Assembly: GCA_016765515.1 (NCBI GenBank)
Contig: JAESPT010000027.1
Coordinates: 1 to 6,027 of the forward strand
Length of the DNA stretch: 6,027 nt
Origin: Sneathiella sp.
GTDB lineage: Bacteria; Pseudomonadota; Alphaproteobacteria; Sneathiellales; Sneathiellaceae
Direction of reading: 5' to 3'
This document shows positions 1 to 6,027 of this stretch, piece after piece. Position numbers and translations under genes: made by a program. The stretch's first letter is position 1; each line of letters starts with the position of its first letter. The notes under the pieces were generated by a model. That model made no database searches. It saw only the letters and a program-made list of their open reading frames with translations, and was not told the origin of the DNA.

Positions 1-298
1 TCACAAATCCGGCAACAAACCATCCAAATAGAAACCCGCCGGTCACAGTAAGAAGAAGTCCTCCAGGGACAGAGGCTGCAACGGATACCGTATATAAAAC
101 ACAATATATTGCTAGAGCTGCAACATAATGATTCTCAACAAACGACAAGAGGCTATCTCTGTTGTCACTCAAAGCCTGGAACGTTAGATATTTATTAAAG
201 CCAAAGATAAAGAAAGAAGCAAAAATCAGAGCCAAAATGACAAGTGGTAAAAACTTCTTCAACATTATCCTCATGTCATTTCTCAGAATACGTCTCAT
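1..298 (-). CDS. TVP38/TMEM64 family (VTT/DedA-like) membrane protein, N-terminal part, cut by window edge
   Basis: Inner-membrane protein of the TVP38/TMEM64 (SNARE-associated/VTT, DedA-like) superfamily. Relatives are linked to lipid scrambling or membrane homeostasis, but the substrate of this one is not known. The 99 visible residues show a basic N-terminus, a hydrophobic segment at about 17-34 (starting FLPLVILALIF), the family-typical stretch KYLTFQALSDNRDSLLSFVE at 37-56, a second membrane segment at about 59-76, then SVPGG (76-80) and TGGFLFGW (86-93), which match the conserved VTT-domain core. The C-terminal half lies outside the window. The start at 298 was chosen because GAGGA sits five bases upstream. 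The frame stays open to ATG codons at 310 and 346; the one at 346 is preceded by AAGGGGG, so a 16-residue longer protein is possible. The gene is divergent from the rpmH cluster. The family call is by recognition of motifs, not by a search. Confidence 0.8.
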   Translation of the reverse strand, partial: MRRILRNDMRIMLKKFLPLVILALIFASFFIFGFNKYLTFQALSDNRDSLLSFVENHYVAALAIYCVLYTVSVAASVPGGLLLTVTGGFLFGWFVAGFV

Positions 299-346
299 TA
301 CAGTCCTCATATTTGATTCGTTCTCACTGTGAAACTTCACTTCCAT

Positions 347-635
347 TGCCCCCTTTCATCTCTCTATCCACTCATTCACCAATTCGCCGATTACCACTGG
401 GAAAACCTAAGCATAGCCTACCAGATTATGGCAACTTGGCTTTCCCAAATCCGTACACCTTTAGTTAAATTAGGTTACAGATCAGAATATTACCTGATTG
501 CTCTCACTAAATCTCCTATCAGAACATAAACAGCCACCCAAAATACAAAAGCACCTATCACCTAATTGTGAGAGAAATTGACAGGTGATCTGCGGCTTTA
601 AAAAGGACCTGTCAGCAGATTAATGATCTCCTCCA
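347..635. other. Divergent intergenic region, no gene seen
   Basis: This stretch separates the minus-strand TVP38-like gene from the promoter of the rpmH cluster. It looks more A+T-rich than the flanking genes. Short frames exist (for example a GTG-started frame at 329-529), but they lack a ribosome binding site and resemble no family I know. It contains 7-bp inverted repeats TGGGAAA (398-404)/TTTCCCA (441-447) and AACCTAA (404-410)/TTAGGTT (470-476), both widely separated and possibly chance, plus a denser repeat cluster at 552-614 listed separately. A promoter for the minus-strand gene should be here, but I could not identify convincing boxes. Confidence 0.6.
552..614. repeat. Cluster of CACCT/AGGTG inverted repeats upstream of the rpmH promoter
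   Basis: CACCTA occurs twice almost in tandem (552-557 and 559-564). ATCACCT (557-563) pairs perfectly with AGGTGAT (583-589), and inside this AATT (564-567) pairs with AATT (576-579). TGACAGGT (579-586) is also a perfect inverted match to ACCTGTCA (607-614), with ATCTGC (588-593)/GCAGAT (615-620) nested beside it. The middle AGGT arm is shared, so the two pairings exclude each other. The ACCT/AGGT cores begin at 560, 583 and 607, 23 and 24 bp apart. This could be a repressor or activator binding region, or alternative RNA stems if a transcript starts further upstream. The function is inference. Confidence 0.4.
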
Positions 636-664
636 TTGACTTCATGCGCAGCAGCCCTTATACA
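636..664 (+). promoter_or_regulatory. Probable sigma-70 promoter of the rpmH cluster
   Basis: TTGACT at 636-641 (five of six matches to the -35 consensus TTGACA) is followed after exactly 17 bases by TATACA at 659-664 (four of six to TATAAT, with the TATA core intact). Alphaproteobacterial housekeeping promoters often have this form. Transcription would start near 670-672 and give an rpmH leader of about 50 bases. The position between the intergenic repeats and rpmH fits a promoter for the whole downstream cluster, since no later gap is long enough for another obvious one. Assigned by inspection only. Confidence 0.55.
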
Positions 665-680
665 GCGGGGCTTAATTTTC

Positions 681-705
681 TCATCGCGCGATTTCGCGCT
701 GGTGA
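681..705 (+). promoter_or_regulatory. Stem-loop in the rpmH 5' leader
   Basis: GCGCG (686-690) and CGCGC (695-699) form a perfect 5-bp GC stem around the loop ATTT (691-694). It extends by five more pairs, TCATC (681-685) with GGTGA (701-705), including one T-G wobble, with T700 bulged. No T-run follows, so it is not a typical intrinsic terminator. It ends five bases before the GGAG Shine-Dalgarno sequence of rpmH (711-714) and lies within the predicted leader. It could affect rpmH translation or transcript stability; this role is inferred. Confidence 0.4.
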
Positions 706-721
706 TCGACGGAGAAGTCAC

Positions 722-856
722 TTGAAACGTACATATCAGCCAAGCAAAATCGTACGCGCACGCCGCCACGGTTTTCGTTCACGCAGCGCAACTGTTGGTG
801 GTCGCCGCGTTCTTTCCAATCGTCGCAGCAAAGGTCGTAAGAGCCTTTCCGCTTAA
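722..856 (+). CDS. rpmH: 50S ribosomal protein L34 (TTG start)
   Basis: Small, very basic protein of the large ribosomal subunit that binds 23S rRNA. The 44 codons give exactly the family's usual length. The product reads (M)KRTYQPS at the N-terminus, RRHGFRSR at about 14-21, then ATVGGRRVL at 23-31 and a C-terminal GRKSLSA, the L34 signature. The start is TTG at 722, because KRTYQPS follows directly and GGAG (711-714) sits seven bases upstream. The frame is open upstream to an ATG at 623, but that would add 33 residues with no L34 counterpart, upstream of or inside the promoter. Ser22 stands where Met is common in the family; I see no consequence. rpmH is the first gene of the cluster, and rnpA starts 3 bp after its stop. 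Confidence 0.96.
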   Translation: MKRTYQPSKIVRARRHGFRSRSATVGGRRVLSNRRSKGRKSLSA

Positions 857-859
857 CGA

Positions 860-1231
860 ATGCCAACGGGCGTCGAACGACTGAAAAAGCGCGCTGATTT
901 TCTTCGCGTCGCTGCCGTTCGCCGTAAATGGGCAACACCGGGAATAGTCCTGCAAGCTGCGCGCGATATATCGTGCGTGGATGCGGGCCCTTTGCGTGTG
1001 GGCTTTACAGCCACGAAGAAGACAGGAAATGCGGTAAAACGCAACAGGATAAAGCGCCGCTTGCGTGCACTTGCAGATGAAATTCTGCCTGTTCATGCAG
1101 AAAAAGGATGGGATTTCGTCCTGATCGGCAGACAGATGACGCCAGACAGGGATTATAAGGACTTGAAAAAAGACCTGCTTATTGCTCTGAAAAAAGTTGG
1201 TGCCCTAAAACAAGGGGTAACAAATGCGTAA
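860..1231 (+). CDS. rnpA: Ribonuclease P protein component
   Basis: Protein subunit of ribonuclease P. It binds the catalytic RNA and the 5' leader of precursor tRNA to help remove the leader. The 123 residues are typical in length. The N-terminus carries [10 protein letters not shown] (8-17), the usual opening motif, followed by [15 protein letters not shown] (46-60) and the RNR box RNRIKRRLR (61-69), whose basic residues contact the P RNA. The C-terminal part has WDFVLIGR (84-91) and a lysine-rich final helix. The ATG lies 3 bp after the rpmH stop with no clear Shine-Dalgarno sequence, so translational coupling to rpmH is likely. The last 8 bases overlap yidD. The rpmH-rnpA pairing is almost universal in bacteria. 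Confidence 0.96.
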   Translation: MPTGVERLKKRADFLRVAAVRRKWATPGIVLQAARDISCVDAGPLRVGFTATKKTGNAVKRNRIKRRLRALADEILPVHAEKGWDFVLIGRQMTPDRDYKDLKKDLLIALKKVGALKQGVTNA

Positions 1232-1505
1232 TTTTGTCACTTTTATTCTAAAGGCGCTGATAAAGGTTTACCAATACGGTGTATCCCCTTATCTTCCTGC
1301 AAATTGCCGTTACCACCCGACATGTTCAGCCTATGCTCTGGAAGCTTTGCATATGTATGGTCCTGTCAAAGGTTCGTGGCTTACAATAAAACGTCTTGGA
1401 AAATGTCATCCTTGGGGAGGCCACGGTTACGATCCCGTGCCAAGTAGCTCTAATAACTGCCGACCATGTGGGACCCAATCGTCCGACAGAGTTAGCAGTG
1501 AGTAA
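1224..1505 (+). CDS. yidD: Membrane protein insertion efficiency factor YidD
   Basis: Small membrane-associated protein that helps YidC and Sec insert inner-membrane proteins; in E. coli its loss mildly lowers insertion of YidC substrates. The 93 residues open with an amphipathic, lysine-containing helix ([20 protein letters not shown], 1-20), then [20 protein letters not shown] (21-40), [18 protein letters not shown] (56-73) and a polar tail. The three conserved cysteines (28, 34, 61) and the closing DPVP are all present. The ATG overlaps the rnpA stop region by 8 bp, and AAGGGG (1212-1217) sits six bases upstream inside rnpA. yidC follows after 16 bp, the usual pairing. Confidence 0.95.
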   Translation: MRNFVTFILKALIKVYQYGVSPYLPANCRYHPTCSAYALEALHMYGPVKGSWLTIKRLGKCHPWGGHGYDPVPSSSNNCRPCGTQSSDRVSSE

Positions 1506-1521
1506 AATTTAAGGCTTAAAA

Positions 1522-3261
1522 ATGTCAGATCAGAAGAATGTGATCCTTGCAGTTGTCCTATGTTTCCTGATTATCTTCGGGTTTCAATATTTCGTGGACC
1601 CTCCGAAGATCGAAGACCCTGCACTTCAGCAGGTGACTGAGCAAACAGCTGGTGGAGGTGTAACACCAACACCGGCCCCTGGAAGTGCCTCGGCTCCATC
1701 GATCTCCTCAGCTGGCCAAAATGTAGTGACACGTTCCGAGAGCCTTAAGCAATCACCACGCATAAAGATCAACACACCGTCGTTGCATGGATCTGTCTCT
1801 CTTATGGGGGCACGAATTGACGATTTGTCGTTGGTCAATTACCGAGAAGAAGTCGATCCAGCCAGTCCGGAAATCAAACTTCTCTCTCCGACGGGCAGCC
1901 CACATCCCTACTATGCCGAATTTGGCTGGAGTGCGTCTGCTGATGCCGGAGTGAAACTTCCAGACTCGAACACATTGTGGCAGACAACCTCCACAATACT
2001 CACCCCCAGTTCACCCCTGGTCTTAACTTGGGATAATGGTGAAGGGTAGATTTTTGAACGCACCTATAGCGTCGATGAAAACTTCCTGTTCACTATCGAA
2101 CAGAAGATAGAAAATAAGACCACCAAGGATGTCACGCTCTTTCCTTATGGCTTGATATCCCGGACAGGCATGCCTGAAACAACAGGTTTCTACATTCTTC
2201 ATGAAGGCCCAATTGGTGTTTTCAACGAAACGCTCGAAGAATTGGATTACGATGACTTGGTAGAAGAAGGCAGCAAAAATATCAGTTCAACAGGCGGCTG
2301 GCTTGGCATGACCGATAAATTCTGGCTGACCGCATTATTGCCAGATCAATCCGTCAAATTCAAAGGCCGTTTCAACCATATCGCTCAAGGGGACCGCTTC
2401 CAAACGGACTATCTCAACCAAGCAGGAGTCCTGATCAAAGCTGGCGAGAGCGCATCCGCGACAAACCGGATGTATTCCGGCGCCAAGGAAGTCAATGTTC
2501 TGGACGATTATGAAAAGAAATATGGTATCGACAGACTTGAGCTGGCCATCGACTGGGGCTGGTTCTATTTCTTGACCAAACCGATTTATTTCGCTCTCGA
2601 ATTTATTGACTCTCAACTGGGAAATCTCGGCCTTGCAATTTTGGCCCTGACTGTTTGCATCAAGCTTCTATTGTTGCCGCTTGCACACAAATCCTACGTA
2701 TCCATGAGTAAAATGAAGAAGCTGCAACCGGAAATGGTCAAGCTTCGCGAAAAATTTGGTGAAGATAAACAAAAGCTGAACACGGAAATGATGGCGCTTT
2801 ATAAGCGCGAAAAAGCCAATCCAGCTGCAGGCTGTCTACCGATCTTGCTACAGGTTCCAATCTTCTTCGCTCTTTATAAAGTTCTGTTTGTAACCCTTCT
2901 GATGAGGCATCAGCCTTTTTATGGCTGGATTGTCGACCTGTCGGCACCAGATCCGACGACAATCTTTAACCTGTTCGGCCTGATTCCTTGGAGCCCGCCT
3001 GAATTCCTGCTGATCGGTATTCTACCGCTCCTGATGGGTCTCAGTATGTTTCTGCAGCAAAAATTCAATCCGCAGCCTGCTGACCCAGTTCAGGCAAAAA
3101 TCTTCATGTTTATGCCGATCTTTTTCACCTTCCTGCTGGCAAGTTTCCCTGCGGGTCTGGTGATTTACTGGACATGGAATAACTGCCTCAGTATTGCCCA
3201 GCAATGGTATATCATGCGGCGGATGGGCGTCAGCGTGAGCGGTCAATCAACGAAAGCATAA
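1522..3261 (+). CDS. yidC: Membrane protein insertase YidC, interrupted by an in-frame TAG at codon 176
   Basis: YidC inserts and folds inner-membrane proteins, alone or with SecYEG. The frame runs 579 codons, normal for a Gram-negative YidC. TM1 lies at about 6-24, a large periplasmic domain at about 26-345, an amphipathic helix from about 345 (WGWFYFLTKPIYF) and TM2 at about 364-387. Lys381 sits where E. coli has the hydrophilic-groove Arg366. The cytoplasmic C1 hairpin (about 398-434) precedes GCLPILLQVPIFFALY (437-452), WIVDLSAPDP (469-478), DPVQAKIFMFMPIFF (521-535) and FPAGLVIYW (542-550). AAGG (1511-1514) precedes the ATG. The anomaly is TAG at 2047-2049 inside the conserved WDNGEG-x-IFERT stretch. 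Both sides stay in one frame without indels, so the gene is otherwise complete. As written it would give a 175-residue fragment and, only if restarted, a C-terminal protein from TTG 2152 (369 residues, without TM1) or ATG 2170. The gene may be a pseudogene, suppressed, or affected by a sequence error. Confidence 0.9.
2047..2049 (+). other. In-frame amber codon inside yidC
   Basis: Codon 176 of yidC reads TAG between GGG (Gly175) and ATT (Ile177). Alphaproteobacterial YidC proteins usually carry a hydrophobic residue here, commonly Leu, after the NG-x-G motif; TTG to TAG is a single base change. The 34 codons after it, up to TTG at 2152, contain no other stop and translate into recognisable YidC periplasmic domain (IFERTYSVDENFLFTIEQ). 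The TAG is therefore an isolated point difference, not the end of a short gene. Confidence 0.95.
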
Positions 3262-3267
3262 TCCGAT

Positions 3268-3918
3268 ATGACCGACACTACAGATCAAGAAAAATTGCAA
3301 GCGGCCCGGATTGAAACGGGCCGCTTACTATTTGCAAAAGAATGTCAGTTTGTCGCCGGTGCGGCTACACTGGATATGCTTCCAGATTTACCACTGAACG
3401 AGATTGCCTTTGCCGGCCGCTCCAACGTGGGTAAATCAAGTTTGGTCAATGCCCTGACCAATCGCAATACTCTTGCCAGAACGTCCAACACACCAGGCAG
3501 AACCCAGCAGATCAATTTTTTCGAGCTTGGGGGGCGTTTGTCCCTTGTAGATCTTCCCGGCCATGGATACGCCAAAGTGTCTAAGGACAAGATTGCGGCC
3601 TGGACAAATCTGGTCAATATATATTTGCAAGGGCGTCCAAAACTCCGTCGTGTGTGCTTACTGATTGACAGCCGCCATGGGTTGAAAGACTCTGACCGTG
3701 AAGTTATGACCATGCTGGATAAAGCTGCGGTAAACTATCAGATTGTCCTGACGAAAATTGACAAGGCAACAAAATCTGACTTGAATTCAGTCATTGAAAA
3801 AACACAAAAAGAGCTCACAAAACGGCCAGCTGCACATCCAGGAGTCTTTTTGACCAGTTCCCTGAAAGGAATTGGAATTGAAGAACTTCGGGCGGAACTG
3901 GCGGCATTGGAAGAGTAG
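3268..3918 (+). CDS. yihA: Ribosome biogenesis GTP-binding protein YihA/YsxC (EngB)
   Basis: Small GTPase of the TrmE-Era-EngA-YihA superfamily that assists late assembly of the 50S subunit; usually essential. The 216 residues match the family. The G motifs appear in order: G1 GRSNVGKS (50-57), G2 around [14 protein letters not shown] (72-85), G3 DLPGHGYA (95-102), G4 TKID (162-165) and G5 TSS (196-198). The [10 protein letters not shown] form of G3 is typical of YihA/YsxC. The ATG lies 6 bp after the yidC stop with no strong Shine-Dalgarno sequence, so coupling to yidC translation is likely; a truncated YidC could then reduce its expression. It ends in TAG (3916-3918) after the usual ELAALEE tail, 17 bp before argB. 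The symbol engB is also used. Confidence 0.95.
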   Translation: MTDTTDQEKLQAARIETGRLLFAKECQFVAGAATLDMLPDLPLNEIAFAGRSNVGKSSLVNALTNRNTLARTSNTPGRTQQINFFELGGRLSLVDLPGHGYAKVSKDKIAAWTNLVNIYLQGRPKLRRVCLLIDSRHGLKDSDREVMTMLDKAAVNYQIVLTKIDKATKSDLNSVIEKTQKELTKRPAAHPGVFLTSSLKGIGIEELRAELAALEE

Positions 3919-3935
3919 CTGCGGAGACCGGAAAC

Positions 3936-4847
3936 ATGAGTGAAAATCAGATGTCCGTCGAGGAACAACTAAAAAAAGCAAAGATCCTCTCTGAGGCTCT
4001 ACCCTATATGCATCAGTTTGCCGGCCAGACTTTCGTCATAAAGTATGGCGGACATGCTATGGGCGACGAAACCTTAGCTCGAGATTTTGCCAGCGATATC
4101 GCCCTGATGAAACAAGTCGGTATTAATCCGATTATCGTCCACGGAGGCGGACCGCAAATTGGCGCCATGCTGGACAGGCTCAAAATTCAAAATTCTTTTA
4201 TTGACGGACTACGCGTTACCGATCAGGCAACCATTGAAATAGCCGAAATGGTTTTGTCAGGCTCACTAAACAAAAACATTGTGATGGCCATTAACGCTGC
4301 GGGCGGACTGGCGATTGGCCTGTCCGGCAAAGACGGTAATCTTATTGAAGCTCAAAAGCTTACCCGCACAAAAAAGGATCCAGACAGTAATATTGAACGT
4401 ATTCTGGATTTGGGATTTGTCGGTGAACCCAGTCAGATAAACCCGGAAATTCTAGAAAGCTTCGAAGAAATTGATGTCATTCCCGTTATTGCCCCCATCG
4501 GTGTGGGTCCTAAAGGACAAACCTTTAATATTAATGCGGATACGGTCGCGGGTCATATCGCCGCCGCGATAGGGGCCAGTAAATTGGTAATGCTGACAGA
4601 CGTAGAAGGTGTTCTCGACAAAGAGAAAAAACTCATCAATCGTCTGACCCCATCAAATGTAAAAAAACTACAAAATGACGGAACAATCATCGGGGGCATG
4701 ATCCCCAAACTGGAAACATGCCTTTTTGCGCTAGAGAATGGTGTCGAGGCCGCCCATATCCTCGATGGGAGAATTCCCCACGTACTCTTGCTGGAAACCT
4801 TCACTGAACATGGCATCGGCACCATGATCCATCACGACGAAGAATAA
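3936..4847 (+). CDS. argB: Acetylglutamate kinase (N-acetyl-L-glutamate 5-phosphotransferase)
   Basis: Second enzyme of arginine biosynthesis; it phosphorylates N-acetylglutamate with ATP in the cytoplasm. The 303 residues show the amino-acid kinase fold: KYGGHAMG (36-43) with the catalytic Lys36, VHGGGPQIG (68-76), the substrate-binding Arg in GLRVTD (91-96), GLSGKDGNL (128-136), [10 protein letters not shown] (198-207), [10 protein letters not shown] (219-228) and GGMIPKLE (253-260) with the second catalytic Lys258. An N-terminal helix of about 25 residues precedes the kinase core, and the C-terminus holds [16 protein letters not shown] (282-297). Both are hallmarks of the hexameric, arginine-inhibited NAGKs, so feedback inhibition by arginine is inferred. 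GGAGA (3923-3927) stands eight bases before the ATG. A start at Met6 (3951) is less likely. yihA-argB linkage is common in Alphaproteobacteria. Confidence 0.96.
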   Translation: MSENQMSVEEQLKKAKILSEALPYMHQFAGQTFVIKYGGHAMGDETLARDFASDIALMKQVGINPIIVHGGGPQIGAMLDRLKIQNSFIDGLRVTDQATIEIAEMVLSGSLNKNIVMAINAAGGLAIGLSGKDGNLIEAQKLTRTKKDPDSNIERILDLGFVGEPSQINPEILESFEEIDVIPVIAPIGVGPKGQTFNINADTVAGHIAAAIGASKLVMLTDVEGVLDKEKKLINRLTPSNVKKLQNDGTIIGGMIPKLETCLFALENGVEAAHILDGRIPHVLLLETFTEHGIGTMIHHDEE

Positions 4848-4850
4848 ATA

Positions 4851-6027
4851 TTAGTCGTCAGCGTAGAAAGAAAGCTGCCAATCCATTTCCTCATCTGTAA
4901 ATGGATATTCAACCCCATCCTTGGCGTTGACCATATTTTTGTGTGAGACATGCGCAATTTCAGTCTGCATTTTAATGGCCAGACGCATGGAGAGTTTTGC
5001 TTTCCGGCAAAGGGACGTAATCACTTTACCGTTGCGAGAGCTCAAAATGGCGCGCACCGTTGTAACGTCAATGCCCGTCATCAAAGCAAGTCCATTGTGA
5101 ACAAAACTCAGCTCCTTTGCCGCGATTGCATCGCTTAAGGATTTCTCGTCCAGTCGTTCCGACGCCCAAAGTTCTTCCGCTCGTGACAAGCCAATATCTT
5201 CTGTTGGCTCTGAAAAGTCTTCCGTCTCTTCAATCTGAATTTTTACAGATTTCTTCAATTCTCTCTCAATTTCAGGAGAAAGGTTATTTTTTGTTACCAG
5301 TTTTTCAACAAGGGATGCACCAACAAAACTCGCTATTCGGCGCATGGCCCGAATTGACAAATCAACCCGCATAACCACTGGCTCATGGAGGGATTCTACA
5401 GATTCAGCCTGGCTGATGATCTGATCCAGTGTTTCTTCACGCACGCGAGCCGATGGATTTGCAAGCAAGGCAGCAACAGCCGGAATTTCAAGAGAGGCTG
5501 CCACAGCTTCGGAAATTTCCTCCCCAATATCCTTACGCCGAGCGATTGCCGGTAAAGATCCTTTGGCCAGCCCAGTAGCAATAATTTCCAAGAGATCCGT
5601 TTCTGAAAGAAGCGGTGAATATTCAAGAACAGGACTTGCAACAATTTCCTCAACATCCTTTGCCAGCGCCAAAATGATATGCTTCGGTGCTTTCAAGGTG
5701 TCTTTAAGAGATTTAGAGAGGATTGCTCGAATAGATGGCAGTTGATCAGAAGCTAGAATTTCAAGAGTTTCAATGGTTTGTTCTCGAATAGATGTCGCAT
5801 CTTCACCATCCAGACTTGGGAGAAGTTTGCAAATCTTACGGGCAAGCTCTGAACGAACTTCATCATCTTCATCCGTCGCCAGTCGGGAGTTAGCCAGCAC
5901 CGGTGTATTGGCATTGCCGGCAACATTACATCTCACTTCTGGTGAACTGTCATCCGTCAAATAGTAAAGAACTTCTGGGCGCACAGATGTATCTGCGGCA
6001 AGCTTGGCACGTATGCGAACATTTTCA
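4851..6027 (-). CDS. DUF2336 domain-containing protein (HEAT-like repeats), N-terminus beyond window edge
   Basis: Protein of unknown function of the DUF2336 family, found mainly in Alphaproteobacteria. The reading frame stays open past the GTG at 5984 to the window edge, and the extra codons read ENVRIRAKLA, a continuing repeat unit, so the start lies outside. The 391 visible residues begin with HEAT-like helical repeats marked by VR/IR and LA positions: NVRIRAKLA (2-10), SPEVRCNVAGN (28-38), DDEVRSELARK (54-64), LPSIRAILSK (96-105) and, after a gap, SARVREETL (192-200). A middle segment has VLEYSPLLSETDLLEII (133-149), a stretch I associate with DUF2336, and FVGASLVEKL (234-243). An acidic linker (about 265-285) leads to a helical C-terminal region. 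No signal peptide, membrane segment or catalytic motif is visible. It is probably a soluble scaffold or protein-binding protein, by fold only. It faces argB, with 3 bp between the two stop codons. Confidence 0.82.
   Translation of the reverse strand, partial: ENVRIRAKLAADTSVRPEVLYYLTDDSSPEVRCNVAGNANTPVLANSRLATDEDDEVRSELARKICKLLPSLDGEDATSIREQTIETLEILASDQLPSIRAILSKSLKDTLKAPKHIILALAKDVEEIVASPVLEYSPLLSETDLLEIIATGLAKGSLPAIARRKDIGEEISEAVAASLEIPAVAALLANPSARVREETLDQIISQAESVESLHEPVVMRVDLSIRAMRRIASFVGASLVEKLVTKNNLSPEIERELKKSVKIQIEETEDFSEPTEDIGLSRAEELWASERLDEKSLSDAIAAKELSFVHNGLALMTGIDVTTVRAILSSRNGKVITSLCRKAKLSMRLAIKMQTEIAHVSHKNMVNAKDGVEYPFTDEEMDWQLSFYADD

Noticed and set aside
364..372. CTATCCACT as a DnaA box, suggesting an origin next to rpmH
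   Set aside because: It has two mismatches to TTATCCACA, stands alone, and no dnaA or A+T-rich unwinding region is visible.
329..529. GTG-started 66-codon frame in the intergenic region
   Set aside because: No ribosome binding site, no recognisable family, and it may overlap the start region of the divergent gene.
578..606. TTGACA at 578-583 as a second -35 box for rpmH
   Set aside because: At 16-18 bases spacing there is no acceptable -10 box (aaaagg or similar). The downstream TTGACT-N17-TATACA pair is better.
623..856. Longer rpmH reading frame from ATG 623
   Set aside because: It adds 33 residues without L34 similarity, and its start lies upstream of the likely promoter. TTG 722 has a good GGAG site and gives exactly 44 residues.
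779..1096. Minus-strand frame of 105 codons across rpmH and rnpA
   Set aside because: It is antisense to two well-recognised genes and has no family resemblance; a shadow frame.
2152..3261. The C-terminal part of yidC as an independent gene
   Set aside because: It is continuous in frame with the upstream YidC part, its TTG start lies mid-domain, and there is no convincing ribosome binding site. Treated as one interrupted gene.
3758..3786. TTGACA-N17-TTGAAT inside yihA as an internal promoter for argB
   Set aside because: The TTGACA falls on the conserved Ile-Asp-Lys codons of the G4 motif and is explained by protein coding. The -10 lacks the most conserved A.
1..6027. CRISPR array, insertion sequence, tRNA/rRNA gene, or phage or defence module
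   Set aside because: No spaced direct repeats, transposase motifs, terminal inverted repeats with target duplication, or RNA gene signatures were seen. Nearly all of the sequence is accounted for by conserved genes.

Overview
The window looks like the chromosome of an alphaproteobacterium with moderate G+C. The gene order rpmH-rnpA-yidD-yidC-yihA-argB on one strand is the arrangement typical of that class, the protein sequences read as alphaproteobacterial, and the gene facing this cluster belongs to DUF2336, a family concentrated in Alphaproteobacteria. The genus cannot be fixed from the sequence alone; a marine, lower-G+C lineage is a guess.

Layout. Positions 1 to about 298 hold the N-terminal part of a TVP38/TMEM64 (VTT-domain) membrane protein on the minus strand, cut by the window edge. 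Next comes a divergent intergenic region of about 400 bp. It contains a cluster of CACCT/AGGTG inverted repeats (552-614), a good sigma-70-type promoter (636-664) and a 10-bp stem-loop just before the rpmH ribosome binding site (681-705). From 722 to 4847 runs a tightly packed plus-strand cluster with gaps of 3, -8, 16, 6 and 17 bp: rpmH (L34, TTG start), rnpA (RNase P protein), yidD (insertion efficiency factor), yidC (membrane insertase), yihA/engB (ribosome-assembly GTPase) and argB (N-acetylglutamate kinase). A DUF2336 protein lies convergently at 4851-6027, only 3 bp after argB, and runs off the right edge.

Functionally the cluster joins ribosome production (L34, EngB), tRNA 5' maturation (RnpA) and insertion of new membrane proteins (YidD, YidC). 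ArgB, an arginine biosynthesis enzyme, rides at the end.

The one real anomaly is in yidC. The 579-codon reading frame is intact in length and sequence but carries a single in-frame TAG at codon 176 (2047-2049), where the family expects a hydrophobic residue, usually Leu (TTG). Because yidC is normally essential, this is a base-calling error, a suppressed or read-through amber codon, or a true disruption covered by a second copy or by reinitiation. The sequence cannot decide between these. No new defence, mobile or RNA system was found; the rest is a conserved housekeeping region.
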